The position numbers and the translations under genes were made by a program. Shown piece by piece: positions 49,467-58,628 of a DNA stretch of 64,000 nucleotides (its first letter is position 1; the number at the start of each line of letters is the position of its first letter). The stretch is from Archangium lansingense. GTDB lineage: Bacteria > Myxococcota > Myxococcia > Myxococcales > Myxococcaceae. The DNA lies in contig NZ_JAPNKA010000001.1 of NCBI RefSeq assembly GCF_026626635.1, positions 2,108,001 through 2,172,000 of the forward strand. The letters are read 5' to 3'. The notes beneath the pieces are model-generated. The model was not told the DNA's origin. It worked only from the letters and a program-made list of their open reading frames with translations, and searched no databases.

Positions 49467-50865
49467 GATTTCGGAGGTGGCCGCCCACGCCGAGCCGCAA
49501 GCGCTGTCCTCCCGGACCCTGGCGTCGCTCGCGCTGACGATGGCGCTGGTGCCCCTCAACTCGACGATGATCGCCGTGGCGCTCCCGACGATTGGCCGCG
49601 AGTTGGGCGCGGGGCCCGACACGTTGAGCCAATGGTTGGTGACCAGCTATCTGCTGGTGGGAATCGTCCTGCAGAGCCCCGGCGGAAAGCTGGGAGATCT
49701 CTGGGGTCATCACCGCGTGCTGGGCGTGGGGCAGGCGCTGTTCGCCCTGGGCGCCATGACGGGCTTCCTGGCCCGGCATGTGGCCCTGCTCGCGCTGGCG
49801 CGGGTGCTCATGGCGACAGCGGGCGCGGTCATCGCGCCCAGCGCCATGGCCTTGCTGCGCAACGGGCTGCCGGCGAACCGCAGGGCGCGGGCCTTCGGGC
49901 TCTTTGGGGCGATCATGTCCCTGGCCGCGGCGACGGGCCCGATGCTCGGCGGAGAGCTGGTGGCCCGCCTGGGCTGGTCCTTCATCTTCATGGTGAACGT
50001 CCCCGTGATCTGCCTCGCGCTCCTCCTGGGGCGCGGGGAGGTACCCGCCGAGCCCGTTCCCGCCCAGCGTCCCGCGTTCGATGTCCTCGGCAGCGTGTTG
50101 CTCGGCACGGGGCTGGCGTTGCTCGTCGTGGGAGGCAAGAGCCAGGGGGCGTGGATGGCGGGATTGCTCGCCGCGGGAGCCGGGGTGCTCGTGCTGATGT
50201 ACCGCTGGGAGCGGCGCCAGAGCCACCCGGTCATCGACTTCCAGCTCTTCGGCTCGCGTGCCTTCACTGCGGGCAGCTGCATCCTCGCGCTCCAGAACCT
50301 GGCCATGTATGGGTTGCTCTTCCAGCTCCCCTATCTCTTCGCGCAGCGGTTTGGAGAGGACACGGGCCGCACGGGTCGCACGATGCTCGCGATGATGTCC
50401 ATGATGGTGATTGGCACGCCCTTGGGAGGGAGGCTCTCCGAGCAGCTCGGAGCGCGCGTGACCTCGGTGGCGGGCGCGCTCCTGGCGCTCGCGGGAGTGG
50501 GGCTGCTGGGCATGCGCACGCTGGACGTGCCAAATGAAGCCATCCTGCCGCTCATGCTCCTGGGTTTCGGCTTGGCGCTGGCGACCGCGCCGTCCCAGGC
50601 CGCGGCGATGGGGGCCGTGGATAAAGCGCGGAGCGGAATGGCCGCCGGGGCGATGTCCACCATTCGCTACCTCGGAGGCGTGGCGGGCATCGCGGTGCTC
50701 GGAGGGGTGCTGGCCAAGGGCGGAGCGGTGGCGACGCTCGAGCAGCACCGCGCCGCGATGGCCGTCTTCGGAGGAGCGCTGGCGGTTTCGGCCCTCGCGG
50801 CCCTCGCGCTGCCACGCCGAGACACGACCGGGCCTGGAGTTCCGCATGGCCGAGGAGCGGCATAG
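49456..50865 (+). CDS. MFS exporter (DHA2, 14-TM-like)
   Basis: A 469-residue major facilitator with a GTG start overlapping the previous gene by 11 bases. Signatures are 'MALVPLNSTMIAVALPTIG', 'GGKLGDLWGHHRVL' (motif A: G-x-L-x-D-x-x-G-x-x) and 'GLFGAIMSLAAATGPMLGG' (motif C, which favours antiport). About 12-14 hydrophobic segments are seen, as in EmrB/QacA-like drug:H+ antiporters. As third gene of the araC-linked operon it probably exports the compound that the other enzymes modify. Confidence 0.92.
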   Translation: MSAEISEVAAHAEPQALSSRTLASLALTMALVPLNSTMIAVALPTIGRELGAGPDTLSQWLVTSYLLVGIVLQSPGGKLGDLWGHHRVLGVGQALFALGAMTGFLARHVALLALARVLMATAGAVIAPSAMALLRNGLPANRRARAFGLFGAIMSLAAATGPMLGGELVARLGWSFIFMVNVPVICLALLLGRGEVPAEPVPAQRPAFDVLGSVLLGTGLALLVVGGKSQGAWMAGLLAAGAGVLVLMYRWERRQSHPVIDFQLFGSRAFTAGSCILALQNLAMYGLLFQLPYLFAQRFGEDTGRTGRTMLAMMSMMVIGTPLGGRLSEQLGARVTSVAGALLALAGVGLLGMRTLDVPNEAILPLMLLGFGLALATAPSQAAAMGAVDKARSGMAAGAMSTIRYLGGVAGIAVLGGVLAKGGAVATLEQHRAAMAVFGGALAVSALAALALPRRDTTGPGVPHGRGAA

Positions 50866-50951
50866 CGCGAGGTGAGCTTGCTTCACGTCGCTGGCAATCC
50901 CGGTGCCGCTTCGGGCACGCTGTATCCCTGGAGCCGGGGAACAGGTGCGCG

Positions 50952-51749
50952 ATGTCAGCGGGTGCGGCGATGAAGGGCTACGAGGAGCTGGCTCCCCCGG
51001 CCAGCATGGCGGATGCGGTGGACGCGTTCTGGCGCTACTCCGCGCCACCTCGTGGCGCCGGAACCGGGCCCGAGCTCCATCGGATACTGCCGGACGGCTG
51101 CACCGACCTCATCTTCCATTTCCGAGACACGGGAGGCCCGGTGTGGATGGCCGACCCGTCCCTGGAGGTGGTCGGCCCCATGGAGCGCTTCGCCCTTGTC
51201 TCCATCGAGCCCGGCTCGGTGAGCCTGGGCGTCCGGTTCAAGCCCGGGTGGGCGCTGCCGCTGCTCGGCGTGAGTCCCCGTGAGCTCCGTGGACTCAGTG
51301 TTCCCGTCGCGGACTGCTCGCCAGCGCTCGCCCTGCTCCAGCGGCGGCTCGAGGACTGTCGCTCACCGGCGGAGGCCCAGGCCCTCCTTCAGGAGAGCGT
51401 CGCCCGGCAGCTGGCGTCCTTCGGACAGGCGTCGCGGCCCCGAGCCACCCAGGCCCTGCGCTGGCTCCAGTCCTCGGGAGGACAGGTGCGAATGTCCTCG
51501 CTGGCGCGGACGCTGGGGGTGAGCGAGCGCACCCTGCACCGGAACGTGCTGGACGAGGCGGGCGTGCCACCGAAGCTGCTGGCCCGGGTGCTGCGCTTCC
51601 AGCGAGCCGTGGCGATGCTGCGCTCCAGCGGAGGGGAGGACCTGAGTGCCGTGGCGCTCTCGTGCGGTTACGCCGACCAGGCGCATCTCTCACGAGAAGT
51701 TCGAGACCTGGCGGGCCTCACTCCCACGGCGCTTCAGCTCGAGGGATGA
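50952..51749 (+). CDS. AraC-family regulator with DUF6597-like sensor
   Basis: A 265-residue AraC-type regulator. The N-terminal 150 residues resemble the DUF6597 sensor module ('LHRILPDGCTDLIFHFRDT' and 'GVRFKPGWALPLLGVSPRE'). The C-terminal part has the two helix-turn-helix units, 'VRMSSLARTLGVSERTLHR' and 'EDLSAVALSCGYADQAHLS' with 'REVRDLAGLTPTAL'. It lies on the same strand as the MFS gene, 86 bases downstream, and before a VOC-family gene, so it may control the latter. An in-frame ATG at 50970 is an alternative start. Confidence 0.88.
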   Translation: MSAGAAMKGYEELAPPASMADAVDAFWRYSAPPRGAGTGPELHRILPDGCTDLIFHFRDTGGPVWMADPSLEVVGPMERFALVSIEPGSVSLGVRFKPGWALPLLGVSPRELRGLSVPVADCSPALALLQRRLEDCRSPAEAQALLQESVARQLASFGQASRPRATQALRWLQSSGGQVRMSSLARTLGVSERTLHRNVLDEAGVPPKLLARVLRFQRAVAMLRSSGGEDLSAVALSCGYADQAHLSREVRDLAGLTPTALQLEG

Positions 51750-51837
51750 ACCCTGTCCGATTCCTTCAAGACAGGCCGGGGCGGGCTGTGCGAATACCGC
51801 CGCACGCTGTTCCACTTGTGCACCGGAGTCCGCCGCC

Positions 51838-52227
51838 ATGAAGCTCGGCTACGTCATCCTCTACGTCGCGAACGTGCCCGCCACCGTCGACTTCTACGAG
51901 AAGGCCTTTGGCCTGCAACGCCGCTTCCTCCACGAGAGTGGCCAGTACGCGGAGATGGAGACCGGCGCGACGGCGCTGGCTTTCGCCGCGGAGGAGATGG
52001 CGAAGGACAATGGCCTCACCGTGCGCTTCAACCGGCCGAAGCAGGACGCGGCGGCGGTGGAGGTGGCGCTCGTCACGCCAGACGTCCAGGCCGCCTACGA
52101 GCGCGCGGTGAAGGCGGGCGCCGGGGCCGCGCAGCCTCCCAAGCAGAAGCCCTGGGGGCAGACGGTGGCCTACGTGAGGGACCTCGACGGAGTGCTCGTG
52201 GAGCTCTGCACGCCGATCTCCCCCTGA
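51838..52227 (+). CDS. VOC-family (glyoxalase/bleomycin-resistance-like) protein
   Basis: A 129-residue VOC-fold protein. It opens 'LGYVILYVANVPATVDFYE' and has the paired beta-alpha-beta-beta-beta halves, with 'VEVALVTPDVQAAYERAVK' and a C-terminal 'GQTVAYVRDLDGVLVELCT'. Glu in the final motif and a His replaced in the first one fit many VOC antibiotic-binding or lyase relatives. The gene follows an AraC-like regulator by 88 bases, the common myxobacterial order regulator-VOC. Substrate unknown. Confidence 0.88.
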   Translation: MKLGYVILYVANVPATVDFYEKAFGLQRRFLHESGQYAEMETGATALAFAAEEMAKDNGLTVRFNRPKQDAAAVEVALVTPDVQAAYERAVKAGAGAAQPPKQKPWGQTVAYVRDLDGVLVELCTPISP

Positions 52228-52288
52228 ATCGTGTGGGACCGGGCCTGTCCCTGGCTCACTCGCAAATCTGCCCCCATTCGAGGAACCC

Positions 52289-53440
52289 CTACGCCACCCA
52301 GGCGCCGCGGCCGAACGCCAACGCCAGCGTGCAGAACAAGGACAGGCTCGCCAGGAGCGCCGCAGCGCGAACCCGCGGACGGTTCTCCAGCAACACCGCC
52401 AGCTCGAGGAAGCATGGGTAGGCCGCCAGCACGTAGCGCCCCATTCCCCAGAAGTCCTTCATGTTGAGCGCGGGGATGGCCAGCACCATCACCACGTAGA
52501 CGCTGTAGCCCCAGCCGAGGTGGCGGCGCATGGGCCAGGCGAGCGCCAGCGCCCCGAAGGTCAGCAGCGCGTGCAGGGCGAACTGCGCCTTGCGCGCGAA
52601 GATGATGCTGCTGGCCATGACCCGGAAGAAGCCCATCTTGAGCCACGTATCCCAGCCCGGCACGTGGTCCCAGCCCGGGGCGGCCTGCGCCTTGGCGAAG
52701 CCGAGTGGCTCGCCGAAAGACAGCCATTGGAACAGCATGAAGCCCGCCATGCCGGCCCCGGAGAGCAGGAGGATTGCATCCGAGCGCCGCGGCGACTCCC
52801 CTTGCTGACGCCTGCGCTCCCATTGGCGGACCACCAGCCCGACCAGGATCGCCGGTGCCACCGGGCGGGTGGCGGTGGCCAGCGCCCCGAGGAGTGCCGC
52901 TCCCCAGAGCACATCGCGCTCCAGGCACAGGAAGCTGCCCACCACCAGCAGCAGGAAGAAGGGCTCGGAGTACATCACCCCGAACAGGTAGAAGGCGTAG
53001 GGGTACGCGGCGAGCAGCAGCGTCGCGAGCCAGGCCACCCGCTCACCTCCGACCCGCCGGGCCCAGGCGAAGAAGAGTGGCAGCACGAGCAGCCCGCACA
53101 GGGTGCTCACCATCACCCCGGCGAGGAAGGGGTGGACCCCCAGCAGCCAGGAGACGCCTCGCACCGCCATGGGGTAGCCGGGAAAGAACACCACCGGACT
53201 CTGCTCGCCGGGGGTGTACGAGTAGCCGCTCGTCGCGATGACTTCGTACCAGCCCGAGTCCCAGTGGATGAGGGCGTGGAGCGGGTAGAGGGTGGGCCAG
53301 ATGCCCTCTGCACCACTGGTGCTGTACTGGCGGAAGTACAGCCGCCCTGCGGTGGCGAGAGACCAGGTGAGTACGGTGACCGCGACGGCCAGGGCGAGCG
53401 TGCGCGTCCAGCCGAGCTTGACGGGTGGGACGGGAAGCAT
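52289..53440 (-). CDS. PIG-V-like polytopic mannosyltransferase family protein
   Basis: A 383-residue membrane protein with about nine hydrophobic helices. The first loop carries 'ALIHWDSGWYEVIATSGYS', the Trp-Asp-x-x-Trp-Tyr signature of the PIG-V/GT39-like transferases that use lipid-linked sugars, followed by 'PVVFFPGYPMAVRGVSWLL' and 'YSEPFFLLLVVGSFLCLER'. In eukaryotes PIG-V adds mannose to GPI; bacterial relatives have unknown acceptors. The gene is alone on the minus strand. A 47-bp piece of its 5' region recurs at 56599-56645. Confidence 0.82.
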   Translation of the reverse strand: MLPVPPVKLGWTRTLALAVAVTVLTWSLATAGRLYFRQYSTSGAEGIWPTLYPLHALIHWDSGWYEVIATSGYSYTPGEQSPVVFFPGYPMAVRGVSWLLGVHPFLAGVMVSTLCGLLVLPLFFAWARRVGGERVAWLATLLLAAYPYAFYLFGVMYSEPFFLLLVVGSFLCLERDVLWGAALLGALATATRPVAPAILVGLVVRQWERRRQQGESPRRSDAILLLSGAGMAGFMLFQWLSFGEPLGFAKAQAAPGWDHVPGWDTWLKMGFFRVMASSIIFARKAQFALHALLTFGALALAWPMRRHLGWGYSVYVVMVLAIPALNMKDFWGMGRYVLAAYPCFLELAVLLENRPRVRAAALLASLSLFCTLALAFGRGAWVA

Positions 53441-53880
53441 GGATGGGGTCCGCTGATACCACGCCCGCCGCTCGCAGGGGAGCAGAGAGGATGTCGCGTC
53501 AGGTGTGGAGCAACTCCAGCTTCCGCTCCACCTGGATGAGACGAGCGCTCCATATGATGGAGCGCCGAGCGCCGATGGGGCATGGATACCTCGCGCCCGA
53601 GCTTATCGCCTACGCAGTCTATGAGCGGCGCTTCGGCGAGAACTTGTTCACCTGAAGTAGAGCCAGAATCACAAGTGATGGGCCCAGACTCCCTCCGTTT
53701 GAGGTGTTGTCTATCGAGGCCAGCCATTCCGCGATAACTATTTTCACGCGGCGTTTTCCCTGCCGAGTGAAATCCCACTCTACAATCAGAAAACGGATCC
53801 AAGGCCCTAGCGTCACCCCTGTAGCGCGATGTTTTTTGGCCCCCCTTGCTGGACCACGATAGATTGCAGTGGGCCCAAAA
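53441..53880. other. 440-base AT-richer gap before the nuclease-like orphan
   Basis: The left 210 bases still have typical GC content and contain one small possible gene (53491-53655). The right part, from about 53655, is clearly lower in G+C, contains several stops in every frame, and continues into the lower-GC gene at 53881. The change suggests the edge of an acquired segment. No repeat or att-like duplication was found. Confidence 0.4.
53491..53655 (+). CDS. Possible 54-residue protein, unknown
   Basis: A short frame beginning with ATG directly after 'gcagagagg' and ending at TGA. Codon third positions are moderately G/C-rich and the C-terminal half ('HGYLAPELIAYAVYERRFG') could form a helix. 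No signal peptide, no family recognised. It could equally be a gene tail or chance open frame. Confidence 0.25.
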   Translation: MSRQVWSNSSFRSTWMRRALHMMERRAPMGHGYLAPELIAYAVYERRFGENLFT

Positions 53881-55131
53881 ATGCCAAAGCACGAGACCAA
53901 AAAACGTTCGCTCACCCGCTTTTCAGACGATGGGCCAACCAACAAGATCGTCAAGCAGTCCAAGCTCACGCCCAAGCCCAGCCAAGACGACTTCCGCAAA
54001 CAATGGCTCAAGAGGCTCCGGTCTCGAGACACCCTCGTCAAGAGGGGCCAGGCGACCGCGCTCGGCATCCAGCTCGTCAAGAATCAGCTGAGAACCGTCA
54101 ACGCCAGCCTGAAGAAACAGCTGCTCACCAAGTCTCCTCCCATCGGCTTCGGCACCCTCACGAATCAGCCGTCCCGGGAAGACGAGCTGCTGGATTGCCT
54201 GTACGAGCTGAGAGAGATGATCGCCACGCTGCAGTTTCACCTGGACATGGACGACGTGACGACGTTGCCCACCGCGATCCCGGTCACGCGATCTCTCGAG
54301 CAGTTTAGCTTCGACCAGACCTCCGACGGTTACCACTCGCTGCTGAGCCCGAAAGACAAGAAGGTGGGCCAGATCAAGCTCGTAGGCCTCGTCAATCGAT
54401 ACTCCAGCGCCGTCTTCAGCGACCACCACGGGCTGCTTATCCATGCGCAGGTCGACGGCAAACCGGACCTTTACATCTACTATCAATCCCTCGATGCCAC
54501 GAGCCAGTTTTCCGGCTCGACCTCCGTTCGAACCATGGGGGGCATGCTGCCCTTTACGGGCCCGCTCGACCATGGCACCTCCCTGCGAGGTGCAGTGGGG
54601 TTCGCGGAGCAGCTGTTCAAGCTCATGGCCTCGCAGCCCAACATCAACGTCATCATTCTCGCCGAGGCCGGTCTGGAAGAAGCCAATCAGCTGATCCAGC
54701 AAAGCATCGACCCCAACTGGATACGCAAGACCAACAACGCGAAGGGGGAGTCGGGGGTAAATGATATCACCATGATATACGAGCCTTCTCTTGCATCCGA
54801 TTATTCATTCTCGGTTGAAAAAACCGATCTCGGCAACGCCGCGAAGATTGTCTGCGATTCCGGCACCAGTTCAGAGTGCACCCTGTTGGGCTGCCACATC
54901 TTGAACAAGATGGCCAAGAATAAGAGCGTGGGCGACTTCTTGAAGGAGGATAAGGTCTCGGCGCTCTTCGGCGACACCAACATGGGGACTCTGAGCAGCA
55001 GCAGCCTTTCGTTCGGATTCAAGACGATCGAGAGCCACAACAGTGTGACGGACTCGCTGACGTTCAATTTCTCGAACAGCGCCAGCAACAAGATGTTCGA
55101 CAAGCTGCTCGTCCGAAAGCGCTTCAGCTGA
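53881..55131 (+). CDS. Orphan protein with endonuclease/exonuclease/phosphatase-like C-terminus
   Basis: A 416-residue soluble protein, Lys-rich at the start, with no signal peptide. Base composition is lower in G+C than all neighbours. The last 180 residues show the order of motifs of the EEP fold (DNase I, CdtB, exonuclease III): 'INVIILAEAGL' (metal-binding Glu), 'GVNDITMIYEP', 'TLLGCHI' (His strand) and 'ALFGDTNMG' (Gly-Asp-x-Asn). The usual final Ser-Asp-His is not clear; 'FSDHHGLL' occurs earlier, near residue 183. I infer a nuclease- or phosphatase-like protein, possibly a toxin or mobile-element cargo. There is no neighbouring immunity-like gene. Confidence 0.55.
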   Translation: MPKHETKKRSLTRFSDDGPTNKIVKQSKLTPKPSQDDFRKQWLKRLRSRDTLVKRGQATALGIQLVKNQLRTVNASLKKQLLTKSPPIGFGTLTNQPSREDELLDCLYELREMIATLQFHLDMDDVTTLPTAIPVTRSLEQFSFDQTSDGYHSLLSPKDKKVGQIKLVGLVNRYSSAVFSDHHGLLIHAQVDGKPDLYIYYQSLDATSQFSGSTSVRTMGGMLPFTGPLDHGTSLRGAVGFAEQLFKLMASQPNINVIILAEAGLEEANQLIQQSIDPNWIRKTNNAKGESGVNDITMIYEPSLASDYSFSVEKTDLGNAAKIVCDSGTSSECTLLGCHILNKMAKNKSVGDFLKEDKVSALFGDTNMGTLSSSSLSFGFKTIESHNSVTDSLTFNFSNSASNKMFDKLLVRKRFS

Positions 55132-55352
55132 GTCCGTAGGTTGCGCATGGCTCAGGAGGTCGTCGCACGCGCCGTGCGGAGCTTCGAAATTGTCGGCTCA
55201 CTTGGCGAATCGTTGTCGGACACGGCGCTCCGCTGCGCCCGGTAGAAGGCGGTGCTCTTCTCCCCGGGGCGTGTCCTCCGCGAGGGCAGGATGCTGTACC
55301 CTCGGAGACCCTTCTGCATTCAACGCGGGGGGGGACCTGGTTGGGAGCGTTC

Positions 55353-56490
55353 ATGAACAGGCTACTTCGGTTGTCAGGGTTGCTGTGGGGAGTTGTCGCC
55401 ACCGTCGGCTGTGGTGTGGCGGACGAGCCGGTCCGTGCGGACACGAGCACTTCATCTTCTCTCGGCACCAGCGCCAGTGCCGTGACGTCGACGCCCTGGG
55501 CCCTCAGCGCCCCGATGAGCATCTCTCGCGCCAAGAGCGCGGTGGCCCAGCTCGATTCCGGACTGGTGCTCGCCGCGGGCGGGTTCTACATCAGCTCCCG
55601 GGGCGCCACCTCCGTGCTCGGGTCGGTCGAGCTGTACAATCCCTACTCGAACACCTGGCAGCCCACGGGCAATCTGAACACGCCGCGTTACCAGGCCGCC
55701 ATGTTGAGGCTCCCGTCAGGCAAGGTTCTGCTCGCGGGCGGCAGGGGTCCCTCCTGGGGGAACGGGCCGCTCGACTCCGCCGAACTGTACGAGCCGAGCA
55801 CCGGCACCTGGACCACCTTTGAGCGGCAGGATGCTGCGGCCACGCAGTTCTCACTAGGCTACGTTGCTCGGCTCGGGAAAGGTATTGGTCACCGGTGGGG
55901 ACGGGGCCACGACGGCGGAACTCTACGATCCGGCCACCGACACGTGGAGTCCGGCGGGAGACCTGGGTCACGACACCAGCCGCTCCGCCCCGGTGCGGTT
56001 GTATTCGGGCGAGGTGCTCCTGGTGAACGGCGACACGCAGCAGGTGGACCTGTACAACCCAGACACCAACACCTGGAGGCAGGTGGCCTCCATTCCCACC
56101 GACCGGACCAACGCGTACTCGCACAACACCTTCACCGCGACTCGGTTGTACTTGGGCTCGGTGCTCGTGGTTGGCGGTAGCTCGGTGGATTTGTATGACC
56201 CCTACAATGACCGGTGGACCGCCGCCGCTCCCGTAGGCGCTCCCTTCTGGGGCCATACGGCGACCCCGCTCTACTCGGGGCAGCTGCTGAGCGCGGGAGG
56301 CGCTGCGAACCCCGAGACCTTCATGACCTATTTCCAGCTCTATGAGCCACTGAGCAACACCTGGACCCCCCTCAGTGACATGGGGACCAGTACGTTCGGC
56401 GCCACCTCCGTCCTCCTGGATTCGGGCCGGGTCATGCTGTCGGGACCCGGCGTGTTCTCGACGAGCTACTCGCCGATCTTCACCCCCTGA
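55353..56490 (+). pseudogene. Kelch-repeat lipoprotein gene with a frameshift
   Basis: The first part (55353 on) encodes a lipoprotein signal (Cys20 in 'TVGC') and kelch repeats such as 'VLAAGGFYISSRGATSVLG' with 'SVELYNPYSNTWQPTGNLN'. At about 55855-55865 the repeats jump to another plus frame and continue as 'LLGSGKVLVTGGDGATTAE' and 'VDLYNPDTNTWRQVASIPT' to the stop at 56490. Restoring one base joins them into one kelch beta-propeller of about 378 residues. Either a real frameshift or a sequencing error is responsible; the downstream repeats still look well conserved, which favours a recent event or an error. Confidence 0.75.
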
Positions 56491-56680
56491 ACAAGGAGAG
56501 GACGGTTGCGGGGGGCTGGCGGGTGCGGAGTGGCCGAGGGGGGGCCGCTGACGCGGCCATGCTGGCCTGCCTGAAGGGAGCTCGGATGCTCTGACTCGGG
56601 AAGTGCAACCGCCTTGCGGTGGCGAGAGACAAGGTGAGTACGGTGTAGAGGATGATCCTGTGGCGCTGAAACCCTGACAT
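56480..56680 (-). pseudogene. Remnant of a second PIG-V-like gene
   Basis: On the minus strand a fragment reads 'YTVLTLSLATARRLHF', close to 'TVLTWSLATAGRLYF' of the transferase at 52289-53440. At DNA level 56599-56645 matches 53332-53378 with four mismatches over 47 bases. The rest of the fragment is unrelated. It is the remains of a paralog or of a duplication. Confidence 0.5.
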
Positions 56681-56894
56681 CCTCGTGAGTCACTGAAGTC
56701 TGGTTGGTTCAGACAGGGCTTGCCCGACCTCCAGACCTGTATTGATTTAAAATGTGTCGCGAGCGACTCGCGTGCAGGCAAGAGCACGACAGGTTGAATG
56801 CCACCTGATATTTAGGTGCCCGCTGAACCTGAGAGCGCGTCCTCGCGGGAGTCCGGCATGGAACTGTCGGATCCGCTGGGAAAAGAGGGGACCC

Positions 56895-58577
56895 GTGACG
56901 CAACAGCAACAGCTGGGAAAGTACGAATTGGTGCGGAAGCTCGCCGCGGGGGGCATGGCCGAGGTGTTCCTCGCCAAGGCCGTCGGGCCCATGGGGTTCG
57001 AGAAGACCCTGGTCGTCAAGCGCATCCTGCCTGAGCTGGCCGCGGAACCTGACTTCGTTCAGATGTTCCTGTCCGAGGCCAAGCTTGCTGCCCGGCTCAC
57101 GCACCCGAACATCGTGCAGATCTTCGACTTCGGCGAGTCCGAGGGAAGCTACTTCCTGGCCATGGAGTACATTGATGGGCCCAGTCTGCGCACGCTCATC
57201 AAGCGCGCCGCGGCCCAGGGGAAGCCCCTGCCTCCCGAGGTGTGCGCCCGGATCATCTCCCTTGCCTGCGAGGGGCTGGCCTTCGCCCACGACTTCACCG
57301 ACCCCGAGACGGGCGAAGCGCAAGGCCTCATCCACCGAGACGTCAGCCCGGACAACATCCTGCTGTCCCGGCAGGGCGCGGTGAAGGTGGTGGACTTCGG
57401 CATCGCCAAGGCCACCGGGCAGAGCCGCAAGACGGAGAGCGGTGTCGTCAAGGGCAAGCTCCCGTACATGCCGCCCGAGCAGCTGCGCGCGAAGCCATTG
57501 GATCGGCGCGCGGACGTGTACGCGCTTGGCGTGGTGCTCTACGAGCTGCTCACGGGCCAGCGGCCGTACGCCTCGGAGTCGGAGGCCGGGCTGATGCAGG
57601 CCATCCTCTTCGAGCCGCACACCCCGGCGGCCGAGATCCGTGAGGATCTTCCCTTCCCGCTGCGGCGTATCCTCAACAAGGTGCTTTCCAAGGACCGCGA
57701 CCAACGCTACGCGGATTGCCACGCCTTCCAGGCCGACCTGGAGAAGTTCATTCTCTCCGTTGGGACGCCCGTGACGATGCAGCAGGTAGCGCATCTCATC
57801 AACCGGGCCAACACGGACCCAGGGGAGAGCATCCCCGTTGCGAAGGAGCCGCTCAAGACTTCCTCTCCTGTGCCCCCGGGCCTCACCAGGAAGCGTTCCT
57901 CCTCACCGCCGAATGAGGCGGTGACGGCGAACCACCGTGGCCCCCAGGTCTCGAAACAGGAGGCACAAGGGGCCCCCATCTCACCTCCATCCCGGCGCCT
58001 CTCGTCCGAGCCACAGACTGCCCCGGGGCGGCCCCGACGGCCGTCCGGGCCCATCGAGATCCCGGCATCCAATAGAAGTCTCCCGCCGCAGGCTCCGACG
58101 ATGCGTCGGCCTTCGATGCCGTCATGGGCGCTTGGCTTGTTGGTGTTCCTGCTCACCTCCACGGGAAGCTGTGATTTGCCCCAGCAGAACGCCGATGCGC
58201 AGCCCAGCCAGGCGACGAAGTCATCCGAGCAGGAGGTGAACAACCAACCTGAGCAGGTGGCGAACAACCAACCCGCGCAGGGGGGATCCGCCCAGCCATC
58301 CGTGCCCGTCTCTCCGCCGCCTCCTGTCGACCCCACGCCCGCCCCTCCGCCTGCTCCCAAGGTCAGGGGCAAGGGGACCCTGGTGCTGCGCGTCTATCCC
58401 TACGCCACTGTCTTCGTGGATGGTCGGAAGATGGGAGACACCCCCATGCAGCCCCTGCAATTGCCCGCGGGGCTCCACATCATCAAGTTCGTCCACTCGG
58501 ACAGGACGATCGAGCGCGAGGTCGACGTCAAAGCCGGGCAGGACAACACCCTCAAGATCAACATGCTCGAGGGTTGA
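56895..58577 (+). CDS. Transmembrane Ser/Thr protein kinase with C-terminal PEGA domain
   Basis: A 560-residue Hanks-type kinase. The GTG at 56895 follows 'agagggg'. The kinase domain (about 9-280) has '[16 protein letters not shown]', ATP Lys in 'LVVKRIL', 'HRDVSPDN', 'DFGIAKATG' and 'MPPEQLRAK'. A Ser/Pro-rich linker leads to a membrane helix ('[16 protein letters not shown]', about 415-430). Behind it, a Gln/Asn/Pro-rich spacer with a repeated 'EQ-x-NNQP' and then a PEGA beta-domain (about 495-560, '[19 protein letters not shown]') face the periplasm. The following minus-strand gene encodes an exported TPR protein, a frequent companion. Substrates are unknown. Confidence 0.92.
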   Translation: MTQQQQLGKYELVRKLAAGGMAEVFLAKAVGPMGFEKTLVVKRILPELAAEPDFVQMFLSEAKLAARLTHPNIVQIFDFGESEGSYFLAMEYIDGPSLRTLIKRAAAQGKPLPPEVCARIISLACEGLAFAHDFTDPETGEAQGLIHRDVSPDNILLSRQGAVKVVDFGIAKATGQSRKTESGVVKGKLPYMPPEQLRAKPLDRRADVYALGVVLYELLTGQRPYASESEAGLMQAILFEPHTPAAEIREDLPFPLRRILNKVLSKDRDQRYADCHAFQADLEKFILSVGTPVTMQQVAHLINRANTDPGESIPVAKEPLKTSSPVPPGLTRKRSSSPPNEAVTANHRGPQVSKQEAQGAPISPPSRRLSSEPQTAPGRPRRPSGPIEIPASNRSLPPQAPTMRRPSMPSWALGLLVFLLTSTGSCDLPQQNADAQPSQATKSSEQEVNNQPEQVANNQPAQGGSAQPSVPVSPPPPVDPTPAPPPAPKVRGKGTLVLRVYPYATVFVDGRKMGDTPMQPLQLPAGLHIIKFVHSDRTIEREVDVKAGQDNTLKINMLEG

Positions 58578-58587
58578 GGAGCGTGCC

Positions 58588-58621
58588 CCCTCCATGGCTC
58601 CATCCCAGGAGTCGTGGAGGG
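58588..58621. terminator. Interrupted hairpin between convergent genes
   Basis: CCCTCCA (58588-58594) pairs with TGGAGGG (58615-58621), with an inner CTCC/GGAG pair, between the kinase stop at 58577 and the end of the TPR gene at 58629. No T-run. Position and symmetry suggest a shared 3' end. Confidence 0.4.
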
Positions 58622-58628
58622 CGGCGCT

